From GCA-2733415 sp964276095 (GTDB taxonomy: Bacteria; Bacteroidota; Bacteroidia; Flavobacteriales; Flavobacteriaceae): DNA of 64,000 nt. Below the pieces are notes generated by a model that was not told the origin of the DNA, searched no databases, and saw only the letters and a program-made list of their open reading frames with translations. Positions 23,267-31,319 of the stretch are shown here, piece by piece (position 1 is the stretch's first letter; each line of letters begins with the position of its first letter). Position numbers and translations under genes: made by a program. The stretch is taken from NCBI GenBank assembly GCA_964276095.1, contig CAXYDR010000002.1:62001-126000 (forward strand), given 5' to 3'.

Positions 23267-24091
23267 TTATTTATTTCTACGTTCTACAATATACTTATTA
23301 CTCGCTTTCGTTTTAGAACGTGTTCTGTAACCTTTAGCAGGTATACCATTCTTAGAACGAGGATGTCCTCCAGAAGACTTACCTTCTCCACCTCCCATTG
23401 GGTGATCGACAGGGTTCATTACAACTGGTCTAACTCTTGGTCTTCTTCCTAACCATCTACTTCTACCAGCTTTACCTGACACAAGTAATTGATGATCTGA
23501 ATTTGAAACAACACCAATAACAGCTAAACACCCAACTAAAAGCAATCTAGTTTCCCCTGAAGGTAACTTGATTGTAGCGTATTTACCATCTCTTGCCATT
23601 AACTGAGCAAATGCACCAGCAGAACGAGCCATTACAGCACCTTGTCCTGGACGCAATTCGATACATGAAATAATAGTTCCCAAAGGAATATTAGCCAATG
23701 TCATAGCGTTTCCTACTTCCGGAGCAACATTTTCTCCAGAAATAATTTTTTGCCCAACTTCTAATCCGTTTTGAGCAATTACATATCTTTTTTCTCCATC
23801 TGCGTATTGTAATAACGCGATGAACGCAGTTCTGTTAGGATCATACTGAATTGACATCACTTCCGCAGCGTCATTAAATCGTTCTCTTTTGAAATCGATA
23901 ACACGGTATCTTCTTTTATGACCTCCACCTATATGGCGCATTGTCATTTTTCCTTGACTGTTTCTACCACCAGATCTTTTTATCGGACGAAGTAAACTCT
24001 TCTCCGGCTTATCAGTAGTTATGGCGTCAAACCCATTTACTACTCTAAAACGCTGCCCTGGTGTGATTGGTTTTAATTTTCTAACTGACAT
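23267..24091 (-). CDS. rplB: 50S ribosomal protein L2
   Basis: Needed for subunit joining and peptidyl-transferase integrity. 274 residues: an N-terminal OB-fold (RHIGGGHKRRYRVIDFKR) and a C-terminal SH3-like domain with the invariant RGVVMNPVDHP-type segment, here RPVVMNPVDHPMGGGEGKS, containing the essential histidine, followed by SGGHPRSKNG. 13 nt after rplW. Confidence 0.98.
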   Translation of the reverse strand: MSVRKLKPITPGQRFRVVNGFDAITTDKPEKSLLRPIKRSGGRNSQGKMTMRHIGGGHKRRYRVIDFKRERFNDAAEVMSIQYDPNRTAFIALLQYADGEKRYVIAQNGLEVGQKIISGENVAPEVGNAMTLANIPLGTIISCIELRPGQGAVMARSAGAFAQLMARDGKYATIKLPSGETRLLLVGCLAVIGVVSNSDHQLLVSGKAGRSRWLGRRPRVRPVVMNPVDHPMGGGEGKSSGGHPRSKNGIPAKGYRTRSKTKASNKYIVERRNK

Positions 24092-24104
24092 CTTTTGTCT
24101 TTAG

Positions 24105-24395
24105 TTAATTGTTAGTATAAAAGTCTATTACATCTCCTTCAGCTAACTGAACAAGGGCTTTTTTATAAGCACCTTTTTTCGCAGTTACCATACCAGTTTT
24201 TGTATGACGATTATTTCTTTCTACTCTTACTGTTATTGTACGAACTTTTTCAACAGAAACACCATAAGCAGTTTCCACTGCTTTTTTAACCTCTACCTTA
24301 TTCGCATTCTTCTTCACAAGAAAAGTAAAACAGTTGTTAGACTCGCTTGCTTTTGTTGCTTTCTCTGTAATTACAGGCTTTATTAAGATACTCAT
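24105..24395 (-). CDS. rplW: 50S ribosomal protein L23
   Basis: A tunnel-exit protein that docks trigger factor and SRP. 96 residues, beginning MSILIKPVITEKATK, with FLVKKNANKVEVKKAVETAYGVSVEKVRT split in normal register and the end GDVIDFYTNN. 8 nt after rplD. Confidence 0.97.
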   Translation of the reverse strand: MSILIKPVITEKATKASESNNCFTFLVKKNANKVEVKKAVETAYGVSVEKVRTITVRVERNNRHTKTGMVTAKKGAYKKALVQLAEGDVIDFYTNN

Positions 24396-24403
24396 GTCTG
24401 TTC

Positions 24404-25033
24404 TTATTTACTTAAATTCGACACAACTCCTTCAACAGTCCCTTCAAAAAGAACAACACTATCAGCATTCATTAATGCGTAAGTATTTAATTCTGATGCA
24501 GTTACCGCTTTGGAGCGTTTTAAATTACGTGATGACAAATATACATTATTATTTGAATCACCCAACACAAACAAAGCTTTTTTGTCTGCTAACCCTAACG
24601 AACTCAATAAGTTCTTGAATTCTTTAGTTTTTGGCGATGCAAAATCTGTGTCTTCTAAAACGATAATATTATTCGTTTGAGCTTTCATAGTTAATGCAGA
24701 TTTACGTGCTAAACGCTTTACATTTTTGTTTAATTTGAAACTATAGCTTCTTGGTCTTGGTCCGAACATACGCCCACCACCTCTAAAAAGCCCAGACTTG
24801 ATAGAACCTGCTCTTGCAGTACCAGTTCCTTTTTGCTTTTTAATTTTTCTAGTAGACCCAGAAATCTCAGCTCTTTCTTTAGCTTTATGAGTACCTTGAC
24901 GTTGATTAGCCAAATACTGCTTTACATCTAAATAAACAGAGTGATTATGAGGTTCTACAGCGAAAACAGCATCAGAAAGCTCAATGCTTCTACCTGTTTC
25001 TTTTCCGTTGATATCTAAAACTGCTACTTTCAT
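24404..25033 (-). CDS. rplD: 50S ribosomal protein L4
   Basis: Lines the exit tunnel; in E. coli it also represses the S10 operon. 209 residues with the extended tunnel loop GTHKAKERAEISGSTRKIKK and GTGTARAGSIKSGLFRGGG, then MFGPRPRSYSFKLNKNVKRLA. Its ATG overlaps the rplC stop by one base. Whether it acts on the unusual 194-nt gap upstream of rplC is an open question. Confidence 0.98.
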   Translation of the reverse strand: MKVAVLDINGKETGRSIELSDAVFAVEPHNHSVYLDVKQYLANQRQGTHKAKERAEISGSTRKIKKQKGTGTARAGSIKSGLFRGGGRMFGPRPRSYSFKLNKNVKRLARKSALTMKAQTNNIIVLEDTDFASPKTKEFKNLLSSLGLADKKALFVLGDSNNNVYLSSRNLKRSKAVTASELNTYALMNADSVVLFEGTVEGVVSNLSK

Positions 25034-25650
25034 TACTTCTCAATGATTACATAAGCGTTAGTGTGTCCAGGAATTGCTCCCTTGATCACAAGTAGATTCT
25101 TTTCAGCAACTACTTTTAAAACTCTTAAATTTTGAACTTTAATTGTGTCTCCACCCATTCTTCCACCCATACGCATTCCTTTGAATACACGAGCAGGATA
25201 AGATGCAGCTCCAATAGAACCAGGAGCTCTAAGACGGTTATGCTGACCGTGAGTCGCTTGACCTACACCAGCAAAGTTGTGACGCTTAACTACCCCTTGA
25301 AAACCCTTACCTTTAGAAGTTCCAGAAACATCCACGAACTCACCTTCAGTAAAGTGCTCTACAGTGATAGACTCACCTAATTTGTACTCCTCTCCAAAAC
25401 CTTGAAATTCGATGACTTTATACTTAGGAGAAGTTCCTGCTTTTTTAAAGTGACCATTAGCCGCTTTAGTAGCACGTTTTTCTGCCTTGTCATCGAAACC
25501 AAGTTGAAGAGCTTCATAGCCATCAACCTCATTGGTTCTGACTTGGGTAACAACGCATGGTCCAGCTTGAATAACAGTACAAGGAATATTTTTCCCGTTC
25601 TCATCAAACAAACTAGTCATACCGATTTTTTTTCCGATTAACCCAGACAT
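25033..25650 (-). CDS. rplC: 50S ribosomal protein L3
   Basis: An early-binding protein at the 3' end of 23S rRNA. I place the start at 25650 (205 residues, MSGLIGKKIGMTSLFDENGK), which is the conserved N-terminus; the in-frame ATG at 25677 would add nine residues with no counterpart in L3. The signature region reads GQATHGQHNRLRAPGSIG then RVFKGMRMGGRMGG. Preceded by a 194-nt gap to rpsJ carrying two hairpins, far longer than usual in this operon. Confidence 0.97.
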   Translation of the reverse strand: MSGLIGKKIGMTSLFDENGKNIPCTVIQAGPCVVTQVRTNEVDGYEALQLGFDDKAEKRATKAANGHFKKAGTSPKYKVIEFQGFGEEYKLGESITVEHFTEGEFVDVSGTSKGKGFQGVVKRHNFAGVGQATHGQHNRLRAPGSIGAASYPARVFKGMRMGGRMGGDTIKVQNLRVLKVVAEKNLLVIKGAIPGHTNAYVIIEK

Positions 25651-25725
25651 AATTGAATTTTGATTTTTGATGCGCAACTTAGGACTATCCTAAATCATCA
25701 CATCTGATTATTACTAATTATTATA

Positions 25726-25763
25726 AAAACTTCAGGGTCAAAAAAATACTTTTCAACCCTGAA
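25726..25763 (-). terminator. Terminator-like hairpin between rpsJ and rplC
   Basis: TTCAGGGT (25731-25738) pairs with ACCCTGAA (25756-25763), with a further AAAA/TTTT inner helix after a 2x2 interior loop. On the minus strand the stem is followed by GUUUUUAUAAU. It could terminate or attenuate transcription before the large ribosomal segment. Confidence 0.55.
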
Positions 25764-25816
25764 TGTATTTACCGTTTTTCCCTCGCACAAAGCTCGGGAC
25801 ATGTTATAGTTATTTT

Positions 25817-25836
25817 GAATTCAGCATTCTGAACTC
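25817..25836 (-). other. Small hairpin directly after rpsJ
   Basis: GAATTCAG (25817-25824) pairs with CTGAACTC (25829-25836) with one pair that is G-U in the minus-strand RNA; 4-nt loop. It starts 8 nt after the rpsJ stop and precedes the larger hairpin at 25731-25763. Confidence 0.4.
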
Positions 25837-25844
25837 AGAACAAC

Positions 25845-26150
25845 TTAAACTTTAATCTCTACTTCTACTCCACTTGGTAATTCTAATTTCATCAACGCAT
25901 CAATCGTTTTTGAAGAAGAACTATAAATGTCTAATAATCTTTTGAAAGAGCTCAATTGGAACTGCTCTCTAGATTTTTTATTTACGTGCGGAGAACGCAA
26001 TACTGTAAATATTTTTTTATGAGTAGGTAAAGGAATAGGACCAACAACTACAGCGCCAGTACTCTTTACTGTTTTTACGATTTTTTCAGCAGACTTGTCT
26101 ACCAACATGTGATCGTAAGATTTTAATTTTATTCTAATTTTTTGACTCAT
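25845..26150 (-). CDS. rpsJ: 30S ribosomal protein S10
   Basis: A head protein, also the NusE partner in antitermination complexes. 101 residues: KIRIKLKSYDHMLVD, the loop PLPTHKKIFTVLRSPHVNKK and SREQFQLSSFKRLLDI. It follows fusA by 11 nt, with no tuf gene between them. Normally S10 leads its operon; here the long regulatory-looking gap lies behind it instead. Confidence 0.98.
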   Translation of the reverse strand: MSQKIRIKLKSYDHMLVDKSAEKIVKTVKSTGAVVVGPIPLPTHKKIFTVLRSPHVNKKSREQFQLSSFKRLLDIYSSSSKTIDALMKLELPSGVEVEIKV

Positions 26151-26161
26151 TTTTCTTAAAA

Positions 26162-28294
26162 TTAAGCGTTAGCACCTTTAGCATCAGCAATTACCTTTTC
26201 AGATATATTTGATGGCGTTTGATCATAGTGAGAAAATTCCATTGTAGAAGTTGCTCTACCAGAAGATAATGTTCTTAATGAAGTTACATAACCGAACATC
26301 TCTGATAAAGGAACAGTTGCTTTAACAACTTTAGATCCAGCACGGTCACCCATGTCAGAAATCTGACCTCTACGTCTATTTAAATCACCTACTATATCTC
26401 CCATGTTTTCCTCAGGAGTAAGCGCCTCTAATTTCATAATCGGCTCCATAATCACGGCTCCAGCAGCTTTTGCAGCAGCTTTATACCCTAATTTAGCTGC
26501 TAATTCGAAAGACAATGCATCCGAATCGACATCATGGAAAGAACCATCTCTTAAAGTAACTTTCATTCTATCCATTTCGTACCCAGCCAAAGGCCCGTTA
26601 CTCATAGCTGTCCTGAATCCTTTTTCAACAGAAGGAATAAATTCTTTAGGAATACGTCCACCTTTAATTACATCAACAAACTGTAAACCTTCACCTACGA
26701 AATCATCATCAGCAGGACCCATATCAAATACGATATCAGCAAACTTACCACGTCCACCAGATTGTTTCTTATAAACTTCTCTGTGCTCTGTAGTTTTTGT
26801 TAATGCTTCTTTGTACTCAACTTGTGGTTCACCTTCGTTAACCTCTACTTTGAATTCACGCTTTAAACGATCAACAATAATATCTAAGTGTAACTCTCCC
26901 ATTCCTGAGATAATTGTTTGCCCAGATACTTCGTCAGTCTTAACCTGAAAAGTAGGATCTTCTTCTGCAAGCTTACTTAAAGCCATACCTAGTTTTTCAA
27001 CATCAGCTTTAGTTTTAGGCTCAACAGCAATACCAATTACTGGATCAGGGAAGTCCATTGATTCTAACACAATAGGATGCTTCTCATCAGATAAAGTATC
27101 TCCTGTTTTGATAGATTTAAATCCAACAGCAGCACCAATATCACCAGCTTCGATATAATCGATTGCATTTTGCTTGTTTGCATGCATTTGATAGATACGA
27201 GAAATACGTTCTTTTTTACCAGAACGGTTATTCAATACGTAAGAACCAGCATCTAAACGACCAGAATACGCTCTAAAGAATGCTAAACGACCTACGAAAG
27301 GATCAGTAGCAATCTTAAATGCTAATGCTGCAAAAGGTTCTTTTGCATCAGGCATACGAGTTTCTTCTTTGTCAGTATCAGGATTCACCCCAACGATACC
27401 ACCTTTATCCATAGGAGAAGGTAAGTAACGACAAACAGCGTCTAACAAGAATTGTACTCCTTTGTTTTTAAACGCAGAACCACAAATCATAGGAATGATT
27501 GACATATCCATTACAGCAGCACGAAGCGCAGCATGCACTTCTTCTTCAGTAATAGAATCTTCATCTTCCATATATTTCTCTAAAAGATTCTCGTCATAAG
27601 CAGCAACCTCTTCAATAAGTTTACCTCTTAATTCTCTAGCCTCTTCTTTAAGATCTTCTGGTATATCAATAACATCAAAAGTAGCTCCTTGAGTAGCATC
27701 ATGCCATACAATTGCACGGTTTTTAACTAAATCAACAACACCTTTGAAATCATCTTCATCACCAATATTTAAAACGATAGGCACTGCATTAGAACCTAAC
27801 ATTTCTTTTACTTGACGACAAACCATCATAAAATCAGATCCTTGACGGTCCATTTTATTTACAAACCCAATTCTTGGAACCTTGTAATTATCAGCTAATC
27901 TCCAGTTAGTTTCAGACTGTGGCTCAACACCATCAACTGCACTAAATAAGAAAACCAATCCATCAAGAACTCTTAATGAACGATTCACCTCTACTGTAAA
28001 ATCAACGTGACCTGGAGTATCAATAATATTATAATGATATTCTTTAGTCTCAGGAGTAGATTCTCCATTTTCTATAGGGAATTTCCACTCACATGTAGTA
28101 GCCGCAGAAGTAATAGTAATACCACGTTCTTGCTCTTGCTCCATCCAATCCATTGTAGCTGCACCATCGTGCACTTCTCCAATTTTATGAGAAACTCCTG
28201 TATAATATAATATACGTTCGGTAGTAGTGGTCTTTCCAGCATCAATATGTGCTGCAATACCAATATTTCTTGTGTATTTTAAATCTCTAGCCAT
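26162..28294 (-). CDS. fusA: Elongation factor G
   Basis: The GTPase that drives tRNA-mRNA translocation and ribosome recycling. 710 residues with G1 AHIDAGKTT (15-23), switch I GEVHDGAATMDWMEQEQERGITI in its normal register, G3 DTPGHVDF and G4 NKMDRQG, followed by domains II-V (for example GMGELHLDIIVDRL and the domain IV loop). The architecture is that of the canonical translocase. 3 nt after rpsG and 11 nt before rpsJ. Confidence 0.98.
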   Translation of the reverse strand: MARDLKYTRNIGIAAHIDAGKTTTTERILYYTGVSHKIGEVHDGAATMDWMEQEQERGITITSAATTCEWKFPIENGESTPETKEYHYNIIDTPGHVDFTVEVNRSLRVLDGLVFLFSAVDGVEPQSETNWRLADNYKVPRIGFVNKMDRQGSDFMMVCRQVKEMLGSNAVPIVLNIGDEDDFKGVVDLVKNRAIVWHDATQGATFDVIDIPEDLKEEARELRGKLIEEVAAYDENLLEKYMEDEDSITEEEVHAALRAAVMDMSIIPMICGSAFKNKGVQFLLDAVCRYLPSPMDKGGIVGVNPDTDKEETRMPDAKEPFAALAFKIATDPFVGRLAFFRAYSGRLDAGSYVLNNRSGKKERISRIYQMHANKQNAIDYIEAGDIGAAVGFKSIKTGDTLSDEKHPIVLESMDFPDPVIGIAVEPKTKADVEKLGMALSKLAEEDPTFQVKTDEVSGQTIISGMGELHLDIIVDRLKREFKVEVNEGEPQVEYKEALTKTTEHREVYKKQSGGRGKFADIVFDMGPADDDFVGEGLQFVDVIKGGRIPKEFIPSVEKGFRTAMSNGPLAGYEMDRMKVTLRDGSFHDVDSDALSFELAAKLGYKAAAKAAGAVIMEPIMKLEALTPEENMGDIVGDLNRRRGQISDMGDRAGSKVVKATVPLSEMFGYVTSLRTLSSGRATSTMEFSHYDQTPSNISEKVIADAKGANA

Positions 28295-28297
28295 TTC

Positions 28298-28774
28298 TTA
28301 AAATCTAAAGTGAGAGAATGCTTTGTTTGCTTCTGCCATTTTATGAGTATCAACTCTTTTCTTAACAGCAGCACCTTCTTCTTTAGCCGCAGCTAAAACC
28401 TCATTTGCTAATTTTAAAGCCATAGTTTTCTCGTTTCTTTTACGAGTATAACTAATTAACCATTTCATCGCCATAGAAACTTTTCTATCCGATCTAATTG
28501 GTCTTGGAATTTGGTATGTTGCACCACCTACTCTACGACTACGTACTTCTACGTGAGGCATAACGTTAGATAACGCTTCTTTCCAGATTTCCAAAGCTGT
28601 TTTTTCTTCGTCCGTTTTCTTTTCTTCTACGATATCCATTGCATCGTAAAAAATCTTAAAAGCAGTAGACTTTTTACCGTCCCACATCAAGTTGTTCACA
28701 AAACGTGTTACCAATTGGTCGTTAAACCTTGGATCTGGTAAAAGTGGTCTTTTTTTAGCCTTTCTTTTTCTCAT
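28298..28774 (-). CDS. rpsG: 30S ribosomal protein S7
   Basis: Nucleates the 30S head and contacts E-site tRNA. 158 residues, beginning MRKRKAKKRPLLPDPRF, with LVTRFVNNLMWDGKKSTA, VEVRSRRVGGATYQIP and the end EANKAFSHFRF. 24 nt after rpsL. Confidence 0.98.
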   Translation of the reverse strand: MRKRKAKKRPLLPDPRFNDQLVTRFVNNLMWDGKKSTAFKIFYDAMDIVEEKKTDEEKTALEIWKEALSNVMPHVEVRSRRVGGATYQIPRPIRSDRKVSMAMKWLISYTRKRNEKTMALKLANEVLAAAKEEGAAVKKRVDTHKMAEANKAFSHFRF

Positions 28775-28798
28775 GTCTTAACATTAAAGTTTTTAAAA

Positions 28799-29173
28799 TT
28801 ACTTCTTTGGGCGTTTTGCACCATACTTAGATCTACGTTGCGTTCTTCCTTCAACACCTGCGGTGTCTAAAGCTCCACGAACTACGTGATATCTAACTCC
28901 TGGCAAATCTTTTACCCTTCCACCTCTAACTAATACTATCGAGTGCTCCTGTAAATTGTGACCCTCTCCACCGATATAAGCATTCACCTCGTTTCCGTTT
29001 GTTAAACGAACCCTAGCAACCTTTCTCATCGCTGAGTTTGGTTTTTTAGGAGTCGTAGTATAAACACGAGTACAAACACCTCTACGTTGAGGACACGAAT
29101 TTAAAGCAGCCGATTTACTCTTCTTAGTTATTTTGGCTCTTCCTTTTCGTACTAATTGTGAAATTGTTGGCAT
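28799..29173 (-). CDS. rpsL: 30S ribosomal protein S12
   Basis: The decoding-centre protein and streptomycin-resistance determinant. 124 residues; TPKKPNSAMRKVARVRL and GGRVKDLPGVRYHVVRG contain the lysines whose mutation gives resistance, and both are wild type. It is the first gene of the 17.5-kb block, with a consensus promoter about 55-85 nt upstream. No Shine-Dalgarno precedes the ATG. Confidence 0.98.
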   Translation of the reverse strand: MPTISQLVRKGRAKITKKSKSAALNSCPQRRGVCTRVYTTTPKKPNSAMRKVARVRLTNGNEVNAYIGGEGHNLQEHSIVLVRGGRVKDLPGVRYHVVRGALDTAGVEGRTQRRSKYGAKRPKK

Positions 29174-29209
29174 ACTAAATTTTTACTTAAATTTCTTTTT
29201 GTTATAATT

Positions 29210-29258
29210 CCCTTTTCTAAGGGTCTGCAAATGTAAAAATAAAAATCCACTTATCAAA
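29210..29258 (-). promoter_or_regulatory. Promoter of the rpsL-led ribosomal block
   Basis: On the minus strand: -33 TTTG (29258-29255), a 19-nt spacer, -7 TACATTTG (29235-29228), a perfect match to the Bacteroidota consensus. Transcription would begin near 29223. The first bases of the RNA then fold as CCCUU-AGAA-AAGGG (29223-29210), a 5'-terminal hairpin that may protect the long mRNA. Confidence 0.75.
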
Positions 29259-29385
29259 CGCTAATCCACTAATTTTCAACAAGATTAAAAAACTAAGTCC
29301 AAAACACAACAAATCAATGTTTTTCTAAGTAGCTTTACACATCAAACAACTACTAGAAGACAACTGTTTTCAAACTGAAAAAGCA

Positions 29386-31077
29386 ATGAAAAGAAACATT
29401 TTATTATACCATATATTATATATACTTTTTTTCAACCTCTCTTTCTCACAGAATTTATACCTAAAACTAAAAGGAACAGATAGTGTTTCACAATCATTTC
29501 TAAACAAAACAAACACCAAAAAAAACTTTGAAGATTTAAAATCACTTCAAGATGAGATACGCAAAATCCAAAAAAAAGCGCTACATCTAGGCTATTTTAA
29601 CGCTAATTTCCCAACGAAAACCAAATCAAACGATAGTACTTATCTACAAAAAATCACAGTAAATTATAGATACGAAAAAATCACCCTCAACTACAACAAC
29701 AAGCAAATAACAGAACTCGAACTAGGCGATGTTTTAGATAAGGATTCGGAATTAAATACAGATAATTTCACAATAAGCACTACACTACTAGAAAACAACC
29801 TTAATAACATTATAAGACACCTCACTAACAAAGGAAAAGTATTTAGTAATATTCAACTCAGCAACATAAATATTAAAAAAAACAAAGTGTCTGCAGATTT
29901 ACTTATGGATATTTCAGAAACTAACTATATTTCTGATATAAAAATAAAAGGATACGAAAGGTTTCCAAAGAAATTTATCCAACACTACTTAAAAATAAAA
30001 AAACAAAAAAAACTAAATCTAAAAGATCTAGAAGAAAAATCCGAAGGGATCAACAACCTTTTATTTGCAAATGAAATTAAAAAACCTGAAGTACTATTCA
30101 CTAAAGACTCAACAATCGTATACCTGTATTTAAAGAAACAAAAAAGCAACTCATTTGAGGGGTTCCTTGGATTCTCAACCAATGAACAATCAAACAAAAT
30201 AGAATTTAACGGAAACATAAACCTTCAACTAATCAACAACCTAAATTCAGGAGAAGAACTACACCTAAAATATCAATCAACCGAAAACGAGCAAAAACAC
30301 ACCAACATAAAACTTAAGCTACCATACATATTTAATTCCCCATTTAGCATAGAAGGGGAATTAGATATTTTTAAAAAAGATTCAAGCTTCACGAACAATA
30401 CACAAGCAATAAACACAAAGTACACCATCTCCAGAAACATTCAAACAGGAGCAGGACTAGAATTCAATTCCTCAAATTCACTTATAAAGAATACAATCAA
30501 CTCCGAAGACTTTACGAAAAAAAAATACATATTTAGCTTTGAACATCATAAACCTAACAAACAAAACAACCTATTTCCATATAAAACTAAAACAACACTA
30601 GAACTTGCTCTAGCGACTAGAGAAACTGAACTACAAAAAACACCACAACAGAACATTTTTATCTCTTCGGAATACATATTCAAATTAAACAGAAAAAACA
30701 CTTTCTTCTTAAAAAGTCAAAACTACTACCTTTTCAGCAAGACTACACTAGAAAACGAACTACACTACATTGGAGGAATCAATTCTATTAGAGGGATAAA
30801 AGAAAACAGCATACCGAGCTCACAGTATTCCATTATAAATAGCGAATATCGCATTGAACTAAACAAAACACTCTACACTCATACAGTTATTGATTACGCA
30901 ATAACAAAAAACAACTCCAACAACAACTTTGACAACATATTTGGTTTCGGCATTGGCTTTGGACTTAAAACAAACAACAACCTCCTGCGTTTTGTTTTCG
31001 CTAACAGCAAAATCAAAAATGAACCAATTATATTTTCAAATTCAAAAATACATTTGAGCCTAAGTACTAGGTTTTAA
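29386..31077 (+). CDS. Omp85/BamA-TamA superfamily outer-membrane protein
   Basis: A 563-residue secreted protein with a signal peptide (about 1-21, ends LSFSQ). Residues about 75-245 look like two POTRA-type modules (VLLENNLNNIIRHLTNKGKVF-like linker, then ISDIKIKGYERFPKKFIQHYLKIK). The C-terminal two thirds is a beta-barrel ending in Phe (LSLSTRF), with the superfamily motif GGINSIRGIKENS near residue 465. It may insert or translocate outer-membrane proteins or lipids; no substrate gene is adjacent. It is very rich in Lys and Asn, more so than its neighbours. Divergent from rpsL across 212 nt; no clear promoter or terminator of its own was found. Confidence 0.75.
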   Translation: MKRNILLYHILYILFFNLSFSQNLYLKLKGTDSVSQSFLNKTNTKKNFEDLKSLQDEIRKIQKKALHLGYFNANFPTKTKSNDSTYLQKITVNYRYEKITLNYNNKQITELELGDVLDKDSELNTDNFTISTTLLENNLNNIIRHLTNKGKVFSNIQLSNINIKKNKVSADLLMDISETNYISDIKIKGYERFPKKFIQHYLKIKKQKKLNLKDLEEKSEGINNLLFANEIKKPEVLFTKDSTIVYLYLKKQKSNSFEGFLGFSTNEQSNKIEFNGNINLQLINNLNSGEELHLKYQSTENEQKHTNIKLKLPYIFNSPFSIEGELDIFKKDSSFTNNTQAINTKYTISRNIQTGAGLEFNSSNSLIKNTINSEDFTKKKYIFSFEHHKPNKQNNLFPYKTKTTLELALATRETELQKTPQQNIFISSEYIFKLNRKNTFFLKSQNYYLFSKTTLENELHYIGGINSIRGIKENSIPSSQYSIINSEYRIELNKTLYTHTVIDYAITKNNSNNNFDNIFGFGIGFGLKTNNNLLRFVFANSKIKNEPIIFSNSKIHLSLSTRF

Positions 31078-31261
31078 TATTACAGTTCCAAAAACCAATA
31101 ATAAACCAACACCCCATTAACAGACAACCAATATTTGGCATTTTTAAGTCAGATTCCTAAAACAAACGTCAATGCTTAACAATTGTTTATAGCTTAAGTG
31201 TATCTTTTTATCGATAAAGTGCAATTGCCTATAAGTTTTACAGGATTTTTAACTTTTTTTA

Positions 31262-31292
31262 TTGTTTAATTAACAATTAATTAGGATTTTTG
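31262..31292 (+). promoter_or_regulatory. Promoter of the first susC unit, shared with the second
   Basis: TTG (31262-31264), a 20-nt spacer and GATTTTTG (31285-31292), one mismatch from TAnnTTTG. The same arrangement with the same spacing occurs before the second susC (37621-37651), and the bases between and after are largely conserved, which supports function. Confidence 0.5.
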
Positions 31293-31319
31293 GCCTAGCT
31301 AATTCAAATAAATTATAAC

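Noticed and set aside
25651..25677. Longer rplC reading from 25677
   Set aside because: Nine added residues are not part of L3; MSGLIGKKIGM at 25650 is conserved.
31078..31261. Terminator after the Omp85-like gene
   Set aside because: Only a 4-bp CCAA-TTGG hairpin is seen before a short T-run, too weak to call.
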